DNA from: Acidobacteriota bacterium
GTDB lineage: Bacteria > Acidobacteriota > Terriglobia > Terriglobales > Acidobacteriaceae
Length of the DNA stretch: 64,000 nt
Reading direction: 5' to 3'
NCBI GenBank assembly: GCA_018268895.1
Contig: JAFDVP010000007.1
Location: 186,001-250,000, forward strand
Shown here: positions 51,627 through 60,993 of the stretch, in pieces
How positions within the stretch are numbered: position 1 is the stretch's first letter
How the letters are laid out: each line of letters begins with the position of its first letter
Position numbers and translations under genes: made by a program
The notes under the pieces: generated by a model
What the model saw: only the letters and a program-made list of their open reading frames with translations
What the model was told of the DNA's origin: nothing
Databases searched by the model: none

Positions 51627-51705
51627 ATGCCTCACAGCGCGAGAACGCGCAAACCTCAATGCAGCGAGGATACATCAGCCGGCCGGTGGCCCCCGGCGTG
51701 AAATT

Positions 51706-53466
51706 CTATTGAGGCAGGCGGAAGTCGACGCGGACGGTAGTGACGATCTCAACTGCGCTGCCGTTTTCGATGTAAGGGCGGTAGCGCCACTTCGACACGG
51801 CATCCTCTGCGGCCGCTCGCAGGTGACGATCGCCGCTGACCGCGTGGGCATACTTCACGGCGCCTGAGGGCGTCACGACCACCTGAAGCTCGACGGGACC
51901 TTCAATCTGCTGGGTGCGCGCAGCTTCAGGATAGGCAGGCACGCGCGATGCGAGAAGATTTCTCGCCATGATGGCCGCGGGCACGCGCTCGAGCGATGCG
52001 CTGGCGGCCTCTTCAGCGTGCTGGCGCTCCAAAGCCTTTGCAGCGACAGAGGCTGCGATCGCCGCTTCGTCGGAATGCTTCTTCGCCGCGGGCTCAGCCT
52101 TCTCCTTGTGGACAGGGGGCGCAGCAACAGGCTTCGGCACCTTGACGGCAGGTTTCGATGCAACAGGGGCAGGCGGCTCCTTGGCAACAGCGGCCTCCTG
52201 TGGTGGCGGTGGTGTTTGAGCGTTCTGCGCGTCCGCCGTTGCACTTGTATCAGACTGGAGTGCCGGTGCGGGCGTTATCGGAGCAGGCGCAGGAGTCGCG
52301 GGGGCAGTCTCTACCGCGCTCTGCTCCGGCGCGGTCTCTACCGGCGCGTTCGTCTTCGCCTGACCGAGTGCATCTTTTGCCTTGATATATGTCGCGCGGA
52401 TTGACGCGCCCGCCGATGCAAGCATCGTGTGCCCTGCCTGCGTGCGGCTGCCGTAGAATCCACCCGCGGCTACGGCGGCAATGACGACTGCGGCAATAAC
52501 ATAGCGCGCAGCGGAGCCGCCGCTCTGCTGCGCGGCATATCCGGAGAGCGGTGCGACGATCGACGGATCGTCCTCGGGATCAGGCAGAGCAAGACCGCGA
52601 TGCGAGAGCTCGCGCACCGACCTCGGCGCGAAGACCTCCCTCTCCACGGAAGCGGCGGGCACGGGCCCCGGCGCAACAGGCGCAGGCGGGAGTACCGGCG
52701 CGGCAGCCGCCGGCGCAATGACAGGCTCGACCGATGCTGCGCGCGGAGCTTCGATCCTCTCAACGACCAGAGGAACGAGCGGAGGAACCGCAACCTGTGC
52801 TGACGGAGTTCCCACTACCCTTTGAGGGAAGGATTGTTCCTGCTCCATCACCAGATCGACATGTCTCGATGGATCGATGGATTCGGCCATGCGAGTTTCA
52901 GCCGCGGTTGAAGCCGCGAAGGGGAGGGCTTCCTGGACGGCTTGCACGTCCAGCTCGGCAAGCTGCTCCCGCAGCTCTCTGCTGGTCTGCTCGAGCTTCG
53001 CGAGCGCGTCTCCGATCGACCGCCGCGTCGCATGAACGCTTCTTGCGCCAGAGTCGCTTGTGCTGGCTGCGTTCCCAGGCGGCAATGGTTGCAGCAACGC
53101 ATCGCTCGGCCTGCTGATCGCGTCCGGCAGCAGCTCCGGACGCGCCGTATCGACGCCGCCCAGCATCTGCCGCAGTTCATGCACGCCGGGCTGCTCATCT
53201 TTTGGCAGCGCCACGCTTGTGCTTCCGGTCGCGCTCTCGACGACCGTCTCCAGCACCTCGTCTTCGCTTGGAGCGTTCGTCTCCTGCGAACTCAGCGCAT
53301 TGACCACCGACCAGAAGTCCATGGCGAAGTGCCGGTCTTCGTGCAGGCTCAGCAGGACGCCGCCCAGGTTCTCCGGCGAACCGAACGCGATGTTGTGCAT
53401 GTCGAATAACGACCGGAACCGCTTTACCGCCTGGCCCCTCTGCTCCACCTTCTGCGCTTCAACCAT
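51706..53466 (-). CDS. TonB family energy transducer with large cytoplasmic N-terminus
   Basis: 586 residues, aaggag ten bases before ATG 53466. Residues 1-320 are cytoplasmic and unusual: a helical start (KRFRSLFDMHNIAFGSPENL ... DRHFAMDFWSVVNALSSQE) then coiled coil (about 145-180) and Pro/Val-rich linker. Transmembrane helix 322-341. Residues about 345-500 are the Pro/Ala/Lys periplasmic spacer (PPVHKEKAEPAAKKHSDEA). The C-terminal TonB domain is about 500-586 (VPAYPEAARTQQIEGPVELQ, SGAVKYAHAVSG, KWRYRPYIENG). No ExbB/ExbD nearby. Neighbouring TonB-dependent receptors are likely clients. Confidence 0.88.
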   Translation of the reverse strand: MVEAQKVEQRGQAVKRFRSLFDMHNIAFGSPENLGGVLLSLHEDRHFAMDFWSVVNALSSQETNAPSEDEVLETVVESATGSTSVALPKDEQPGVHELRQMLGGVDTARPELLPDAISRPSDALLQPLPPGNAASTSDSGARSVHATRRSIGDALAKLEQTSRELREQLAELDVQAVQEALPFAASTAAETRMAESIDPSRHVDLVMEQEQSFPQRVVGTPSAQVAVPPLVPLVVERIEAPRAASVEPVIAPAAAAPVLPPAPVAPGPVPAASVEREVFAPRSVRELSHRGLALPDPEDDPSIVAPLSGYAAQQSGGSAARYVIAAVVIAAVAAGGFYGSRTQAGHTMLASAGASIRATYIKAKDALGQAKTNAPVETAPEQSAVETAPATPAPAPITPAPALQSDTSATADAQNAQTPPPPQEAAVAKEPPAPVASKPAVKVPKPVAAPPVHKEKAEPAAKKHSDEAAIAASVAAKALERQHAEEAASASLERVPAAIMARNLLASRVPAYPEAARTQQIEGPVELQVVVTPSGAVKYAHAVSGDRHLRAAAEDAVSKWRYRPYIENGSAVEIVTTVRVDFRLPQ

Positions 53467-53642
53467 CCGATGCTTTTCTCCTTACGGATCACTGTAAGAG
53501 GCCCGGCCCAAATCGCGCGCATCGCCGGCGCACACTCGTAGTGTATGTAATTTGGACGCCGGAGATAGCTCCATTCGAGGCTTGAAGCGTTCAAGAAAAA
53601 TACATCCCACGTAGCATCAACAGATAGCGGTATTCGATCCAT

Positions 53643-56600
53643 TCAAAAATCAAGCCGCAGGCTCATCTGCAACTGGCGCTCGCGGGCCTGGCTGGTACCT
53701 GCCTCTGTATACGTTCCAAACGGACGCACGTTCAGCCCCTCGGCTGCGACTGCCGTTGCGTCTTGATAGATGAGCGGCGTGACACCCGCTGCGGGCGTGC
53801 CTACAAGAAACGCCCTCTGCTGCACTCCCGTGTAGTTGACGCGATTGAAGAGATTGAACGCATCCACTACTCCGCGAATGCGCACGCGCTCCGCAAGCCG
53901 CACGGAGCGGGCAACGCGAAGCTCCAGCCGCGATGTGTCCGGCAACCGCAGCGTGTTGCGGCCCACAGTCGGTAGGTACACCGCTCCACCAGCGCCGTTG
54001 ATACTCTCTCGCCCACCGTTCAGCCGTACGCCGCCGAAGATCTCATAGCTGTACGGCCTTCCGCTTGTCTCGTAAAAGATACCCGACAGCGTCCAGCCAT
54101 TCGTTGCGCGCGACAACCACTGCTCGCTGGTCTTAAGCCGCGGCTGCCACACCGCGCTCAACACAACCTTGTGCGGAAAGTTCAGGCGCGACAAACCTCT
54201 GTCGTATCGCACCGTGAACGGGTCGAGCTGCGCGTTGAGTCCCGGCACGGCACCGGCGCTTTGTCCGTTGTCGATCGCCTTCGACCATGTCCACGCGGCG
54301 CGAAACTCGAGGCCTCTCCTGCTGCGCCGTTGCGCCTCAAGCACCAGCGCGTTATAACTTGCGCTTACGTTCGAGGTCACCGCCGTCACGGGCCCGAAGC
54401 TGTTGCTCACGCGCGACGAATATACGGGCAGCACAAAGGTGTCGCCATCGCGAACCCCTGTCGAGGCTGCGCCGCCTTGCAGTTGAAACAACTTTGTCTC
54501 CGACGACGGTGCGATGTTGATATCGACCGCGCCGGGAAGCTGGCGGTCGATGTTCAGCAGGTACGTCGCGCTCAGCACAACGTTCGCACCCACACCACGC
54601 TCCACGGCAACCGACCCCTGCTGCACCATCGGAGTGCGAAATCTTCTGCTGAAGACCGTCGCCGAGGTCGTCGCCGCGACCGCTGCCGGTGGCGCCGCAA
54701 CATAGGCGCACACGTAGCCGAATCCCTGGTTCGCCACCTGCGGGCAGTTCGTAATTGTGCTCGGCGTGATGCGCACGCTTGTCGCTGATGCAGCGAGAGC
54801 GGTGTTCACCAGCGCGCTCCTCACCGTCGCTCCGGGCACGCGGCCGTAGTAGACGCCGTAACCGATGCGCACGACGCCGCGACCCGCGCCGAAAGGGGCC
54901 CACGCTGCACCGATGCGCGGGCCAAGGTTGTTGCGGTCTTCGGGGAAGACACTGGTCGCGCCGATGCTGCCGAAGACCGCATCCAGCGCGGCGTTGGGGC
55001 GCTGCGGCAACGGGAGCAGCTCATACTCGTACCGCACGCCGGCATCGATGGAGAGATTCGCGCGCGGTCTCCAGCGCTCCTGCACAAACCCCGCGAGGTC
55101 CATGGTCGACCACGAAGCAGCTTGCTCGCCAAAGCTCTGCGTGTATGACTGAAAGCAGAACCGGTGCGCAGCCGCATTGATCGAAGGGCAGCCTCCGTTG
55201 GGATACGCGCGGACGTTGAACGTGTAGTCCGTGATCCAGTCGACCAGCCCACCTGCGTGACCGTTGGTTGCACTGCTGTCGTAGCGAAACGTGCCGACCG
55301 TGTTGTCGAGCGCGCTCACCTGATCGTGTACGGCGCTGAGATCGAAGCCCGCCTGCAAAAAATGGCGGCCTGCCGCGAGCGTGGCGATATCGGCAAACTG
55401 CGCGCGGCGTTCCTCGGGGTACGCTCTTCGTCCCACGCCCGCCGGCGTTCCGAAGGAGAAGCCGTTGGGACCGATCGAGATCTGCGGCGAGAGGCCGCCG
55501 AGTCCGATCGCAGGCTCCTGCGGCAGCGGGATCTGCGCCTGCTCGAACTGGAAGTCGCGCGCATAAGCTACGCGGACCTCGTTGGCAAAGCGCGGCGATG
55601 CGGCCCACAGCCACCTTGCCGATGCGGCATCCACCTTCGTGTATCCGCTGCCAAAGCTGGCGACACCGCGGTCGACCACCGGTGCTCCACGCAGCCCCGC
55701 AGGCACTGCCGAGCGCAGGCGGTTGTACTGCGCGCTCACGCGGTTCTTCGACGTCGCCTGCCAGTCGAGCTTGATGAAATTGATTGTCTGATCGTCGCGT
55801 CTCTGCACGCGGCCTGTCAGGCTGTTCAGGTAGTTCAATGCGGCGTTTACATTCGCTGGAGTGGCACCGCGATTTGCGAGCAGCGCTCGCTGCGTCACCG
55901 TGAGCGCATAGAAGTTCGGGTCTCCCGGAGCCGAGATGCCCTCGAAGCCGCGACGCTGCTGGTCAAACGCATAGAAGTAGAAGAGTCTGTTGCGCACCGC
56001 CGCACCGCCGACGGTCCCTCCAAACTGCTGTCGCAGGTCTGGCGGCTTCACATAGGCTGCGGTGACCGTGCCGTCGCGATAGCTCGTCGCAATGGCAAAC
56101 GGATTCGCCGCATTCCACACGCTCGTCCGCGCCATGTAAAAACCGGAGCCGTGCAGCACGTTGGTCCCGCTCTTCGAGATCGTCGCGATTGCGCCGCCCG
56201 CGCCATGCCCATACATCGCCGAGTAGTTCTGCGTGCTCACGCGAAACTCGCGCACAGCCTCCTGCGAGAACGTATACGCCGCGCCCGACCTCCGCCACGA
56301 GGCTGCGTTCCTGCGCGCTCCGCCTCCTTCAATGCCTGTCTCGCTCTGCGCGGCAGAGATCGTGTCGCCGTCGTCGGAGCCTCCGGCTCCCCGCGCCACG
56401 GCATGAAAGCCATTGTCGCTGTCGAGGCCATCGATGGACGTGCTGTTCTGGGTAACGGCCAGCCCGCGAAAGCTGACCAGCGCGGTGTTCGCATCCATGC
56501 CGCCGGCGTTCGCCGCAGGCGCGAGCAGGGCGAAGCTCTGCCATCGGCGGCCATTGATCGGCAACGTGTCGATCTCCTTCGCGCCGACGACATCTGAGAT

Positions 56601-57026
56601 GGCGCTCTCCGCCGTCTCCTCGATCTCTGTAACACCAGTCTCGGCATCATCGGTGACCGCCACGACCTCGCGCGCACCAGCGACCTGCAACCGCAGCGCA
56701 AGCTCGCTCACGCCGCCCGCCTCTACGGCGACGCGGTCGAGCGTGAGCGTGGCAAATCCCGGCGCAGCAATCCTCACGGCATACTCGCCCGCCGGAAGAT
56801 GCGCCAGCACAAAACTGCCCCGCTCATCGCAGTTCGTTGAGAATCGCAGACCGCGGCCTTCGTCGCTGGCCTCTACCACTGCGCCTGCGACCGCGGCAGC
56901 AGCCCGGTTGGAGGCAGTACCGCGAATCGTGCCCTCCACAGGAGCCTGCGCGGAGACACTCGATACTGCAAAGGCAAGAATCAGCGCGAGCAGCAGCCGG
57001 GTGCCCCATCTTCGGCGCAGTTTCAT
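53643..57026 (-). CDS. TonB-dependent receptor, Oar-like
   Basis: 1127 residues from ATG 57026. Signal peptide MKLRRRWGTRLLLALILAFA and VSSVSAQA. Residues about 30-115 form a carboxypeptidase-regulatory-like domain (GTIRGTASNRAAAAVAGAVV, GSFVLAHLPAGEYAVRIAAP), then plug region (NSTSIDGLDSDNG, SAMYGHGAGGAIATISKSGT) and a large barrel ending in LRLDF. Outer-membrane uptake of a large substrate. The region 56998-57044 that encodes the start and n-region of the signal peptide is an R2 repeat. An upstream ATG at 57098 would add 24 residues but no ribosome site. Downstream of the first receptor on the same strand. Confidence 0.9.
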   Translation of the reverse strand: MKLRRRWGTRLLLALILAFAVSSVSAQAPVEGTIRGTASNRAAAAVAGAVVEASDEGRGLRFSTNCDERGSFVLAHLPAGEYAVRIAAPGFATLTLDRVAVEAGGVSELALRLQVAGAREVVAVTDDAETGVTEIEETAESAISDVVGAKEIDTLPINGRRWQSFALLAPAANAGGMDANTALVSFRGLAVTQNSTSIDGLDSDNGFHAVARGAGGSDDGDTISAAQSETGIEGGGARRNAASWRRSGAAYTFSQEAVREFRVSTQNYSAMYGHGAGGAIATISKSGTNVLHGSGFYMARTSVWNAANPFAIATSYRDGTVTAAYVKPPDLRQQFGGTVGGAAVRNRLFYFYAFDQQRRGFEGISAPGDPNFYALTVTQRALLANRGATPANVNAALNYLNSLTGRVQRRDDQTINFIKLDWQATSKNRVSAQYNRLRSAVPAGLRGAPVVDRGVASFGSGYTKVDAASARWLWAASPRFANEVRVAYARDFQFEQAQIPLPQEPAIGLGGLSPQISIGPNGFSFGTPAGVGRRAYPEERRAQFADIATLAAGRHFLQAGFDLSAVHDQVSALDNTVGTFRYDSSATNGHAGGLVDWITDYTFNVRAYPNGGCPSINAAAHRFCFQSYTQSFGEQAASWSTMDLAGFVQERWRPRANLSIDAGVRYEYELLPLPQRPNAALDAVFGSIGATSVFPEDRNNLGPRIGAAWAPFGAGRGVVRIGYGVYYGRVPGATVRSALVNTALAASATSVRITPSTITNCPQVANQGFGYVCAYVAAPPAAVAATTSATVFSRRFRTPMVQQGSVAVERGVGANVVLSATYLLNIDRQLPGAVDINIAPSSETKLFQLQGGAASTGVRDGDTFVLPVYSSRVSNSFGPVTAVTSNVSASYNALVLEAQRRSRRGLEFRAAWTWSKAIDNGQSAGAVPGLNAQLDPFTVRYDRGLSRLNFPHKVVLSAVWQPRLKTSEQWLSRATNGWTLSGIFYETSGRPYSYEIFGGVRLNGGRESINGAGGAVYLPTVGRNTLRLPDTSRLELRVARSVRLAERVRIRGVVDAFNLFNRVNYTGVQQRAFLVGTPAAGVTPLIYQDATAVAAEGLNVRPFGTYTEAGTSQARERQLQMSLRLDF

Positions 57027-57044
57027 TGCGCCCAAGGCGGGAAC
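56998..57044. repeat. R2 repeat forming the start of the receptor signal peptide
   Basis: gtgccccatcttcggcgcag, tttcattgcgcccaaggcgg; close match to the reverse complement of the copy at 36428-36492 (about 34 of 41 positions). On the minus strand it is read as LGAMKLRRRWGTR, including the receptor's start codon. Confidence 0.85.
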
Positions 57045-57300
57045 CGTCTCCCTGATCGTGATCGCGCGCGCGCAGGCGCGCACCCACCGCTCAAACATCC
57101 TCTCTCCGCAAATAACTGTGTCGGTTACTGCTCAGCACGACCACGGAAAAAGAAGCGCGTGGGGACCGACCCTCCCAGCTCGACCGATTTGGCATAAGCC
57201 GCAGAACCGGTTCGCCACAACATGGAACTGAGGAAGATAGCCGTAGCTTAGCGGAGTTGCCGCAAATAAAAAAGCCGCAACCGCCATGCGCGAACCAGCA

Positions 57301-57334
57301 AAAGAAAAAGGGCGGCAGCCGAAGCCACCGCCCC
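57301..57334 (-). terminator. Rho-independent terminator after the first TonB-dependent receptor
   Basis: Minus-strand gggcggtggc-ttcg-gctgccgccc (10 bp stem with two wobble pairs) then tttttcttt. About 20 bases after the stop of the upstream receptor. Confidence 0.85.
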
Positions 57335-57353
57335 ATGAGCTGCTACGTCTGCA

Positions 57354-60300
57354 TTAGAACTGCAAGCGCGCTCCAATCTGGACCTGCCGCGGAGCGAACG
57401 AGAAGTTGCTCGAGTTCGTCTGAGAGACAGCGCCGAACTGAGAGACCAGAGGATTCGCCGGAGAGGTGTTGAACGTCAGCGTGTTGCCGGTCGGAGCCGC
57501 GGACGGTCCCGTCGTACCCAACGTGTAGCCCAGCGTATTGACTGCGGTTATATTTTGGTGATTGATCAGGTTGAAGCTCTCACCCAGCAGCTCCAGCTTC
57601 GCGTGCTCCGTAACTGCGAAACGCTTGGAGATACGCAGGTCGAGGACGTTCGTCTTCGGCTGCGAGTAGGCGTTGCGCGCGATGCCGGGAACGCGGAACG
57701 TACCTGCCGATCCGTTGATGCCGCCGCCGATAGCGCTCAGGTTCGTGCCCGGCGTTCCGCTGAACCCTGCCGAGAGCGTTCCGCTCGTAGTGATGTTGTA
57801 GGGAAGTCCACTCTGTATGGAGTAAGAGGGCGAGAGCTGCCAGTCGTTCGTCAGATACGACAGCAGGCCGGTCTTCTTCCAGGGAGAGGTGAGCACCGAG
57901 TTGACGACGAAGCGATTCGGCGTGTTGGAGACTGCATTGCCGTACTCGGCACGGATGTCCTGCGGGTCGAGCAGGTTGTTGGCGGTGCTGTTTGTCTGGT
58001 TGTTGACGCCAAAGTCCAGCGCGTGCGACCAGGTATAGTTTGCGTTGAACGAGAAGGAGTTCGAGAACCGGTGGCTGATCTGTCCCACAAGCCCCTCATA
58101 GTTGGAGTTCGATCCGCTGAACACCGACGTCAGCGAACCGAAGGAGCAGTTCGGACGCTGGCTGGGGCAGGAACCGGCGACGTTTGGAAGCCTTGCATAA
58201 AACTTCGACGTCAGTACCGAGCCGTTCTGAAGAGGTCCCTGACCGGAGGAATCGATGACCGTGTATCGCACGGTAGTCGGCGCGGCCAGGTTGGTGTCGG
58301 TGAAGTTCGGCAGCCGACGGCCAAAGGCCCCAAGCCAGGTTACGCCCATCACCCAGTCGTGTCCCAGGTCCTGCTCGATCGTCAGGTCAGCCTGGTGAAT
58401 CAGGGGGGCCTTGAAGTTCGAGTCGAAGAACACCACGTTCGGCGTACCCGAGAGCGCGCCAGCATTTGCCGGAGGAATCACTCGCGGAAACACTGGGGCA
58501 TTCGTGGAGGTGGGGGTGTACGACACGGTGTACTGGCCCGCGCCGACGCCGGTGTTGATCAGCGAGTTGTAGATCGTGCCGTTGAGGATGCGCGCGAAAA
58601 ACTCGCCGTAGCCTCCGCGAACGATCGTCTTGCCGGTGCCGAAGACGTCATAGGCAAAGCCGACGCGCGGCCCGATGTTGGTCTTGTTCGCCGGACGGTT
58701 TGAAGTCTGCGGCACAGCCGGGTTCACCAGCGCCGAGAAAGGCGTGGGCAACTGCTCGTACTCATAACGCGCGCCGTAGGTGATCTTCAGCTTCCTGGTC
58801 ACAGCCCAGTTGTCTTCCGCGAAGAAGGCGTAGTCTCTGGTCTGGAACTCCAGCCCCGGCCTTCCGAATCCCTGCACGAAGCTGCTGTAGTTCCTCGCCG
58901 TGCCAAGGGTTGCGGCATTCTGAGCAAGATAGAAGTCGGTGAAGTAGTTCGTCAGGTTGGAATAGCTGTAGACGCCAAAGCCCGAGAACAGGTTGTTGAC
59001 GATGTCGTTGGTATGGATGAAGTCCATGCCGAACTTAACGTTGTGCTTTCCGTGGACGTAGTTGGCCGTATCGGCGACCTGCCAGCGGCGTTCGTCCGGA
59101 AGGGCGGCACGGTTGAGGAAGTTCGGCGTGCCGAAGGTAAAGAGACTGGTGATGCTGACGCTCGGTGGCGCGCCCAGCGGATTGGCGTAGCCTCCGCCCG
59201 AGGCCATCAGGTTTGTCTGCTCGTAGGGAGTTGGGACCTGTCCGTACTCAAACTCGAAGTCGCGGCCGTACTGGTAGCGAACTTCGTTGCTTAGATGGTC
59301 GTTGATCTGCGTCTGCAACCGGGCGATAAGGAACGAGACGCGCACATCGTCGTTGCCGAAGCTGCGAATGCCGTTGGTGCTGGTCAGCCCCGTCTGAATG
59401 CCGGCGGGCGAGGTCCAGCGCAGGCGGTTGAACTCGAACGAAGCATGGTTGCGTCCGTTGATCTGCCAGTCGAGCTTCGGGAAGAAGATTGTCTGCAGAC
59501 CCTTGCGAGGTACCGTGCCCAGCATCGAGTTGAGCCCGTTGACGCCGTCGATGTAGTTCTGCGCCGCCACGGTATAGGTGGGACGATTGAGCTTGCTCTG
59601 CAGGGTGCAGGCAGCGGCATCGATCGTGCTGGGAGCTGCTCCGCCAGTGCCGTTGCAAACCTTGCCCGCAGGCAGGGTGAGGTCCGGCAGCGTGAAGAGA
59701 TTCAGAGGCGCCGTTGCGATGGCAACCGCAGGGAAGTTATGGTCGAACCGGTCGCCGGCGAAGAAGAAGAAGATCTTGTCCTTCCAGATCGGTCCGCCGA
59801 TCGCTCCACCATACTGCTTGCGCTTGTCGGTCGGCTTGACAGGGGTGGTCACCAGGGTCCCGGTCGGGCTCACTGTCGTGAGCTTGGCCTGGGCGCTGGC
59901 CGCGCCCCACGAGGCGTCGCGATCCAGGAAGTAGAGATCGCCATGGAACTGGTTGCCGCCGCTCTTGGTGACGGAGTTCACCACGCCACCTGCGGCACGG
60001 CCAAACTCAGTCGAGTAGTTCGAGACGTTTACCTGAAACTCCTGAATGGAGGACTTCGCCGTGGAGTAACCGGCGCGCGTGCGTCCGCGCTCCTCGGAGA
60101 AGTAGGCCTGGTTATCGTCTGCGCCATCGATGGTGACGTTGTTCATCAACGTACTCTGGCCGCGGAAGCTCAGGAGGCCGAATCCACTTGCGTCCACCAC
60201 AACGCCGGGGGTAAGCGACGCGTAGGCCGACCAGCGATAGTTGCTGACCGGCATGTCCTGCAAAATATTTTGAGGGATTACGTTCGAGAATTCGGGCGAC

Positions 60301-60698
60301 ACCGTGTTCAGCGCCGGGGCCTCGCTCGTGACCTCAACCGTCGCCGAGGTGCTGCCTACGGTCAGCCTGGGAGAGATGTCCGTCAGCAGTCCAACCTGGA
60401 CGATGACATTCTTCGACTGGTAGCTCTGGAACCCCGGGGCGGAGATCGTTACCGTAAAGGCCGACGCCGGCAGATGGACCAGCCGAAAGAAGCCTGAACT
60501 GTCTGAAGTCGTCGTCTGCTCGGCATTCGTCGTGTTCGACCGAATCGTGATTGTTGCGTTCGGCACCGCCAAACCGGCCGTGTCCTCCACCGTTCCGCCG
60601 ATCGCTCCATCTGTGGCCGATTGTGCGTGCCCGGAGAGGCAGACTCCGCAGCACAGCATTGCGATTAATGCGTACCGCATTAAATTTTTGATTGTCAT
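57354..60698 (-). CDS. TonB-dependent receptor, Oar-like
   Basis: 1114 residues, ATG 60698 with ggag seven bases before. Signal peptide 1-25 (ending SGHA). Carboxypeptidase-regulatory-like domain about 28-115 (GAIGGTVEDTAGLAVPNATI, GFFRLVHLPASAFTVTISAP), plug with FRGQSTLMNNVTIDGADDNQ and FGRAAGGVVNSVTKSGGN, then barrel ending IGARLQF. Together with the second receptor and TonB it makes an uptake island on the minus strand; the terminator after it suggests separate transcription. Typical substrates for Acidobacteriota receptors of this type (glycans, peptides) are not established. Confidence 0.92.
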   Translation of the reverse strand: MTIKNLMRYALIAMLCCGVCLSGHAQSATDGAIGGTVEDTAGLAVPNATITIRSNTTNAEQTTTSDSSGFFRLVHLPASAFTVTISAPGFQSYQSKNVIVQVGLLTDISPRLTVGSTSATVEVTSEAPALNTVSPEFSNVIPQNILQDMPVSNYRWSAYASLTPGVVVDASGFGLLSFRGQSTLMNNVTIDGADDNQAYFSEERGRTRAGYSTAKSSIQEFQVNVSNYSTEFGRAAGGVVNSVTKSGGNQFHGDLYFLDRDASWGAASAQAKLTTVSPTGTLVTTPVKPTDKRKQYGGAIGGPIWKDKIFFFFAGDRFDHNFPAVAIATAPLNLFTLPDLTLPAGKVCNGTGGAAPSTIDAAACTLQSKLNRPTYTVAAQNYIDGVNGLNSMLGTVPRKGLQTIFFPKLDWQINGRNHASFEFNRLRWTSPAGIQTGLTSTNGIRSFGNDDVRVSFLIARLQTQINDHLSNEVRYQYGRDFEFEYGQVPTPYEQTNLMASGGGYANPLGAPPSVSITSLFTFGTPNFLNRAALPDERRWQVADTANYVHGKHNVKFGMDFIHTNDIVNNLFSGFGVYSYSNLTNYFTDFYLAQNAATLGTARNYSSFVQGFGRPGLEFQTRDYAFFAEDNWAVTRKLKITYGARYEYEQLPTPFSALVNPAVPQTSNRPANKTNIGPRVGFAYDVFGTGKTIVRGGYGEFFARILNGTIYNSLINTGVGAGQYTVSYTPTSTNAPVFPRVIPPANAGALSGTPNVVFFDSNFKAPLIHQADLTIEQDLGHDWVMGVTWLGAFGRRLPNFTDTNLAAPTTVRYTVIDSSGQGPLQNGSVLTSKFYARLPNVAGSCPSQRPNCSFGSLTSVFSGSNSNYEGLVGQISHRFSNSFSFNANYTWSHALDFGVNNQTNSTANNLLDPQDIRAEYGNAVSNTPNRFVVNSVLTSPWKKTGLLSYLTNDWQLSPSYSIQSGLPYNITTSGTLSAGFSGTPGTNLSAIGGGINGSAGTFRVPGIARNAYSQPKTNVLDLRISKRFAVTEHAKLELLGESFNLINHQNITAVNTLGYTLGTTGPSAAPTGNTLTFNTSPANPLVSQFGAVSQTNSSNFSFAPRQVQIGARLQF

Positions 60699-60831
60699 CT
60701 CGGTCTCCTAAAAGTAAATCCAGCCTCGCGCATGCGCGCACCGGCCCGTACTGTTCCCGTGCAAAACGAAAATGTGCAGAAAGGCTCATCGCGATCGCTC
60801 GCAATAAACGCCCTTTATCGGAAGGGTACGG

Positions 60832-60851
60832 CCGGGCCCAAGGCGGCCCGG
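60832..60851. repeat. GC-rich hairpin ccgggcc-caaggc-ggcccgg
   Basis: A 7 bp stem with a 6-base loop (about 60832-60851) between the divergent receptor and obgE genes; no T-run. Confidence 0.4.
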
Positions 60852-60889
60852 ATCATGATGTCGCGGGGTATGCTCTTTCCCACATTCAA

Positions 60890-60919
60890 CTCTTTATAAC
60901 TTCGTATCTATATAAAGAG
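60890..60919. promoter_or_regulatory. Perfect inverted repeat upstream of obgE
   Basis: ctctttata and tataaagag, 9 bp arms separated by 12 bases (acttcgtatcta), AT-rich in a GC-rich region. Likely the obgE promoter or its operator; a -10-like tatctatata lies within. Confidence 0.5.
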
Positions 60920-60993
60920 CAGGGCAGGCCCCGATCCAACAGTATGAACTGTATGCGGTAGTTTATAGCGCAGCCTTGTAAACTGGATATGAA

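Noticed and set aside
55164..56597. 477-codon plus-strand ORF antisense to a TonB-dependent receptor
   Set aside because: Same shadow behaviour; the receptor on the minus strand has full family structure.
60896..60907. ataacttcgtat, identical to 12 bases of a loxP arm
   Set aside because: Only one arm is present, with no spacer or second arm; the match lies inside the AT-rich dyad before obgE and is chance.
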